DNA from: an uncultured Actinomycetes bacterium
Lineage (GTDB): Bacteria > Actinomycetota > Actinomycetes > Nanopelagicales > Nanopelagicaceae
Direction: 5' to 3'
Length of the DNA stretch: 8,346 bases
Assembly (NCBI GenBank): GCA_903921405.1
Contig: CAIXPV010000179.1
Span: 1 to 8,346, forward strand
Shown here in pieces: positions 5,944-8,346 of this stretch; position 1 is the first letter of the stretch, and every line of letters starts with the position of its first letter. The position numbers were made by a program, and so were the translations under genes. Below the pieces are notes generated by a model. That model ran no database searches. It was not told the origin of the DNA and saw nothing but the letters and a program-made list of their open reading frames with translations.

Positions 5944-6771
5944 TTATTTCATAAAAAGCGCGTTTAAGCGTTTAGTTGTAAAGAAAAGTCCACAAATAAT
6001 CATTATTACGAAGTACAGGGCATGGCCAGCCAAGCCCATGTTTATATGTCCAAGACATAAGCCGCGCACTAAATTAATGGCGTGCGTTAGGGGCAGTAAG
6101 TTAACTGTGAACTGTAGCCATTGAGGAAAAACGGTTAATGGATAAAAAGAGCCGGAAAAAAGAAACATTGGCAACAAGAATATGTTAATAATTTCAAGTT
6201 GTTGAAAAGATGTCATATAGGAAGTCAACGCCATACCGCAGGATGCAAAACCAAATGCAATAAGGACGGCCGCTGGAATCGCAAGCAATCCCCAAATACT
6301 AGGAATTAATCCAAGTGGTGTAACTACAGCCATAAACGCACACGCATAAGAAAAACCACGCAATAGCGCCCAACCAATTTCACCTAGGGCAACATCGAGT
6401 GGGCCCATAGAGGTTGCCAACATGCCGTGATAGATGCGGTCATGATTGAGTTTAAAGAAAACATTCATGGTCGAGTCGTAGATTGCACCATTCATTGCGC
6501 TAGTTGCCAAGAGAGCAGGGGCGATAAAAACGGCGTATTTAATGCTTTCTCCGCCCACCGTGATACTTGGAAGCAGCTTTCCGATTCCATAACCAAAAGA
6601 GAGCAGGTACAGAACTGGCTCAACAAAACCAGAAAGAACGATCATCCACGTTGAGGATTTGAAGGCGATAAAGCCACGCTCTAGTAACTGAGGTACGCGA
6701 CCTGAGTAAAAGCGTTCACCCATCTTGCCAACACGGGCTTCGGCGATGGCAACGGCCATAGGGATAAACAT
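5944..6771 (-). CDS. ABC-2 type transporter permease (NodJ/DrrB-like), second subunit
   Basis: A 275-residue inner-membrane subunit of an ABC exporter. About six hydrophobic segments can be seen, near residues 43-64, 78-95, 125-150, 158-185, 192-212 and 248-266. The family hallmark PMFLFSGSFYPLTVFPQWLQ (201-220) precedes the last helix, and APALLATSAMNGA (84-96) matches the conserved helix in NodJ-type permeases. The first 40 residues are cytosolic, with an amphipathic stretch. The ATG directly follows the TAA of the upstream permease (TAAATG), so the two are translationally coupled; Met5 and Met17 are possible later starts. It is homologous to the neighbouring permease and probably forms a heterodimer with it on the ATPase encoded first. 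The substrate cannot be told from sequence; drug, glycolipid or polysaccharide export are family precedents. Confidence 0.88.
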   Translation of the reverse strand: MFIPMAVAIAEARVGKMGERFYSGRVPQLLERGFIAFKSSTWMIVLSGFVEPVLYLLSFGYGIGKLLPSITVGGESIKYAVFIAPALLATSAMNGAIYDSTMNVFFKLNHDRIYHGMLATSMGPLDVALGEIGWALLRGFSYACAFMAVVTPLGLIPSIWGLLAIPAAVLIAFGFASCGMALTSYMTSFQQLEIINIFLLPMFLFSGSFYPLTVFPQWLQFTVNLLPLTHAINLVRGLCLGHINMGLAGHALYFVIMIICGLFFTTKRLNALFMK

Positions 6772-7611
6772 TTACTTAGCCAATCTCTTCGTAAAAATTC
6801 GCGCTGAGAGTATTAGCCCGCTGATGAGCATGACTAACAAAACAGTGAAATGCACCCACATCATCGTTGACGATAGTGCATGCCCATACGTTAAATAACG
6901 GCCAAGCTCAGTTGCATGCCACAAAGGTGAAATCCAACCGATCCATTGCAGATAGAACGGCATCGATGTTAGTGGGAAAAAAGTGCCTGAAAATAAGAAG
7001 AGCGGCATCATGATGAAGCGGCCTAAAACAACGAAGAAGAAATTTTCATCCTCTAGCTTGGCGGCGATTGATTGCATAAGCGCCCCAAAAGAAATTCCCG
7101 CCAAAATCGATGTTGGAATCGCAAGCCAGGCATGAGGGGATTCAAGGGCACCAAAGGCCCACATCACGCAAAAGTAAAGTAAAACTGTGTAAACAGTACG
7201 AAAAAGGGCGCCTAAAAAAACACCGAATGAAATTTGAGAACCACTCAAAGGCGTGGAGTTCATGGAGTAAAAAGTTTTATGCCACTTAAAGCCTTCAATT
7301 GTTGGATAAACCGTTTCATCCATAGCACCTTGAATCGCAGCTTGTGCCAACAGGGCGGGCGCTAAAAATGTTAAGTACTTAACGCCATCTACGCCGACCG
7401 CGCCGACACTCTTGTCGATAAGGCCACCCAAGCCCACGCCCACGGAGATTAAATACAGAACTGGGTTAGCAATTGCTATTGCGATAATGAGTGCGATCCA
7501 CTTCATCATTATTCGAATACGCGCCTCGGCTACATAGAGCGCTCCGCGGGAGCGGATTTTGGCAGCGTCAATTAACTGCAAGGAGCCTTGGCGGAGAGTT
7601 GCTGTACTCAT
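6772..7611 (-). CDS. ABC-2 type transporter permease (NodJ/DrrB-like), first subunit
   Basis: A 279-residue inner-membrane permease with about six hydrophobic segments, near residues 38-60, 80-98, 128-152, 160-182, 190-210 and 250-270. It carries the ABC-2 signature MMPLFLFSGTFFPLTSMPFY (201-220) and the LAPALLAQAAIQGAMDE stretch (83-99), both clearly paralogous to those in the following gene. The start ATG shares one base with the stop of the ATPase gene (TAATG), and the stop abuts the next permease's ATG, so all three genes are tightly coupled. It supplies half of the predicted heterodimeric export channel. The N-terminal cytosolic region (1-36) has no recognisable domain. Confidence 0.88.
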   Translation of the reverse strand: MSTATLRQGSLQLIDAAKIRSRGALYVAEARIRIMMKWIALIIAIAIANPVLYLISVGVGLGGLIDKSVGAVGVDGVKYLTFLAPALLAQAAIQGAMDETVYPTIEGFKWHKTFYSMNSTPLSGSQISFGVFLGALFRTVYTVLLYFCVMWAFGALESPHAWLAIPTSILAGISFGALMQSIAAKLEDENFFFVVLGRFIMMPLFLFSGTFFPLTSMPFYLQWIGWISPLWHATELGRYLTYGHALSSTMMWVHFTVLLVMLISGLILSARIFTKRLAK

Positions 7612-8346
7612 TATTCGATTAATGTTCTTCCAGTTAGACGCAAGAAAACATCTTCCAAAGAACTTCTGCGGACAAGAGACGTCTTTGGATGTAGGCCTGA
7701 GGCATAAATCTTTTCAAGCAATGATTCGCCATCATCGGTATACATCAAGACGCGATCAGGCAGTTCTTCTATGCGATCGCACATTGTGCGGAGTTTGTCG
7801 GCAACCTCTTGATTTCGATCTGAACCAAAGCGAACTTCTAAGACCTCTTTAGTGGAGTAATCCTTAATCAGCGAGGCCGGACTTCCTTCGGCCATGATGT
7901 TGCCTCTATCCATAACAATCAGGCGATCACACAACTGCTCTGCTTCATCCATGAAATGCGTAGTAATTACGAGAGTTACGCCTTGTTCTTTCAATCTAAA
8001 TAAACGGTCCCATAAAATATGACGGGCCTGCGGATCTAAGCCTGTTGTAGGTTCATCCAACATTAAGATTTCAGGCTCACTGACAAGGGCTCTCGCGATA
8101 GTTAAGCGGCGTTTCATCCCACCGCTCAAGGATTCAACTTTGGCATTACGTTTTTCTTCCAACTGAGCAAAACTCAGTAGCTCTTCGATTTTGCCCTTAA
8201 CAAACTTTCGAGGTAGACCAAAGTAACGGCCGTAGATATAAAGATTTTCGGTAACGCTTAGCTGCATATCTAAGTTGTCCTGTTGGGGGACTACGCCTAA
8301 GTGCGCACGGATCTGAGGGCCGTTCTTTTCTGGGTCCTTACCTAGA
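7611..8346 (-). CDS. ABC exporter ATP-binding subunit (NodI/DrrA-like), 5'-truncated
   Basis: The gene runs off the right edge; 244 C-terminal codons are present, in frame from 8345. Numbered in the fragment, the Q-loop reads GVVPQQDNLD (17-26), the ABC signature is LSGGMKRR (73-80), Walker B with the catalytic Glu is MLDEPTTGLD (95-104) and the H-loop is ITTHFMDEAE (127-136). The C-terminal end SLEDVFLRLTGR is typical of NodI/DrrA-type export ATPases. Walker A lies outside the window. An ATG at 8267 is internal, because the Q-loop is encoded upstream of it. The ATPase energises export through the two permeases encoded directly downstream; its TAA overlaps the first permease's ATG by one base. 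The promoter of this operon must lie beyond the window. Confidence 0.93.
   Translation of the reverse strand, partial: LGKDPEKNGPQIRAHLGVVPQQDNLDMQLSVTENLYIYGRYFGLPRKFVKGKIEELLSFAQLEEKRNAKVESLSGGMKRRLTIARALVSEPEILMLDEPTTGLDPQARHILWDRLFRLKEQGVTLVITTHFMDEAEQLCDRLIVMDRGNIMAEGSPASLIKDYSTKEVLEVRFGSDRNQEVADKLRTMCDRIEELPDRVLMYTDDGESLLEKIYASGLHPKTSLVRRSSLEDVFLRLTGRTLIE

Overview
The window reads as a compact bacterial chromosome segment, most likely from an actinomycetote. Moderate GC, very short intergenic gaps, few recognisable Shine-Dalgarno sequences and a DrrA/NodI-type exporter would fit a small-genome freshwater lineage such as Nanopelagicales. That placement is inference; no marker gene here settles it.

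Layout. Bases 1-643 (+) hold the C-terminal part of a UshA-type 5'-nucleotidase, closed by a strong hairpin terminator. An isolated tRNA-Arg(ACG) gene follows with its own terminator. After a leader of about 140 bp carrying a 14-bp perfect palindrome and a candidate promoter comes a 925-residue secreted protein made of a signal peptide, ten tandem Ig-like (Big_2-like) repeats of about 83 residues and a basic C-terminal segment. Nine bases further on is pyroglutamyl-peptidase I (pcp), with all three catalytic residues. The (+) strand block ends there, overlapping by 12 bp the tail of a convergent gene.

The (-) strand block, read from right to left, begins with an ABC exporter: an ATPase cut by the right window edge, then two ABC-2 permeases. 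The junctions are stop-start fused (TAATG, then TAAATG). After a 55-bp gap with a weak hairpin comes a 35-codon ORF that looks like the N-terminal half of a Phd/YefM antitoxin. Its TGA overlaps the ATG of a 464-residue class III aminotransferase (HemL-like fold) as ATGA.

How the parts fit. The exporter is an obvious unit whose substrate the sequence does not reveal. The aminotransferase may share its transcript or have its own. The repeat protein and pcp are probably co-transcribed, but one is exported and the other cytosolic, so a shared function is not evident. The least ordinary features are the Phd-like mini-ORF coupled to the aminotransferase and the expanding Ig-like repeat array. I see no mobile element, CRISPR array or complete defence system.
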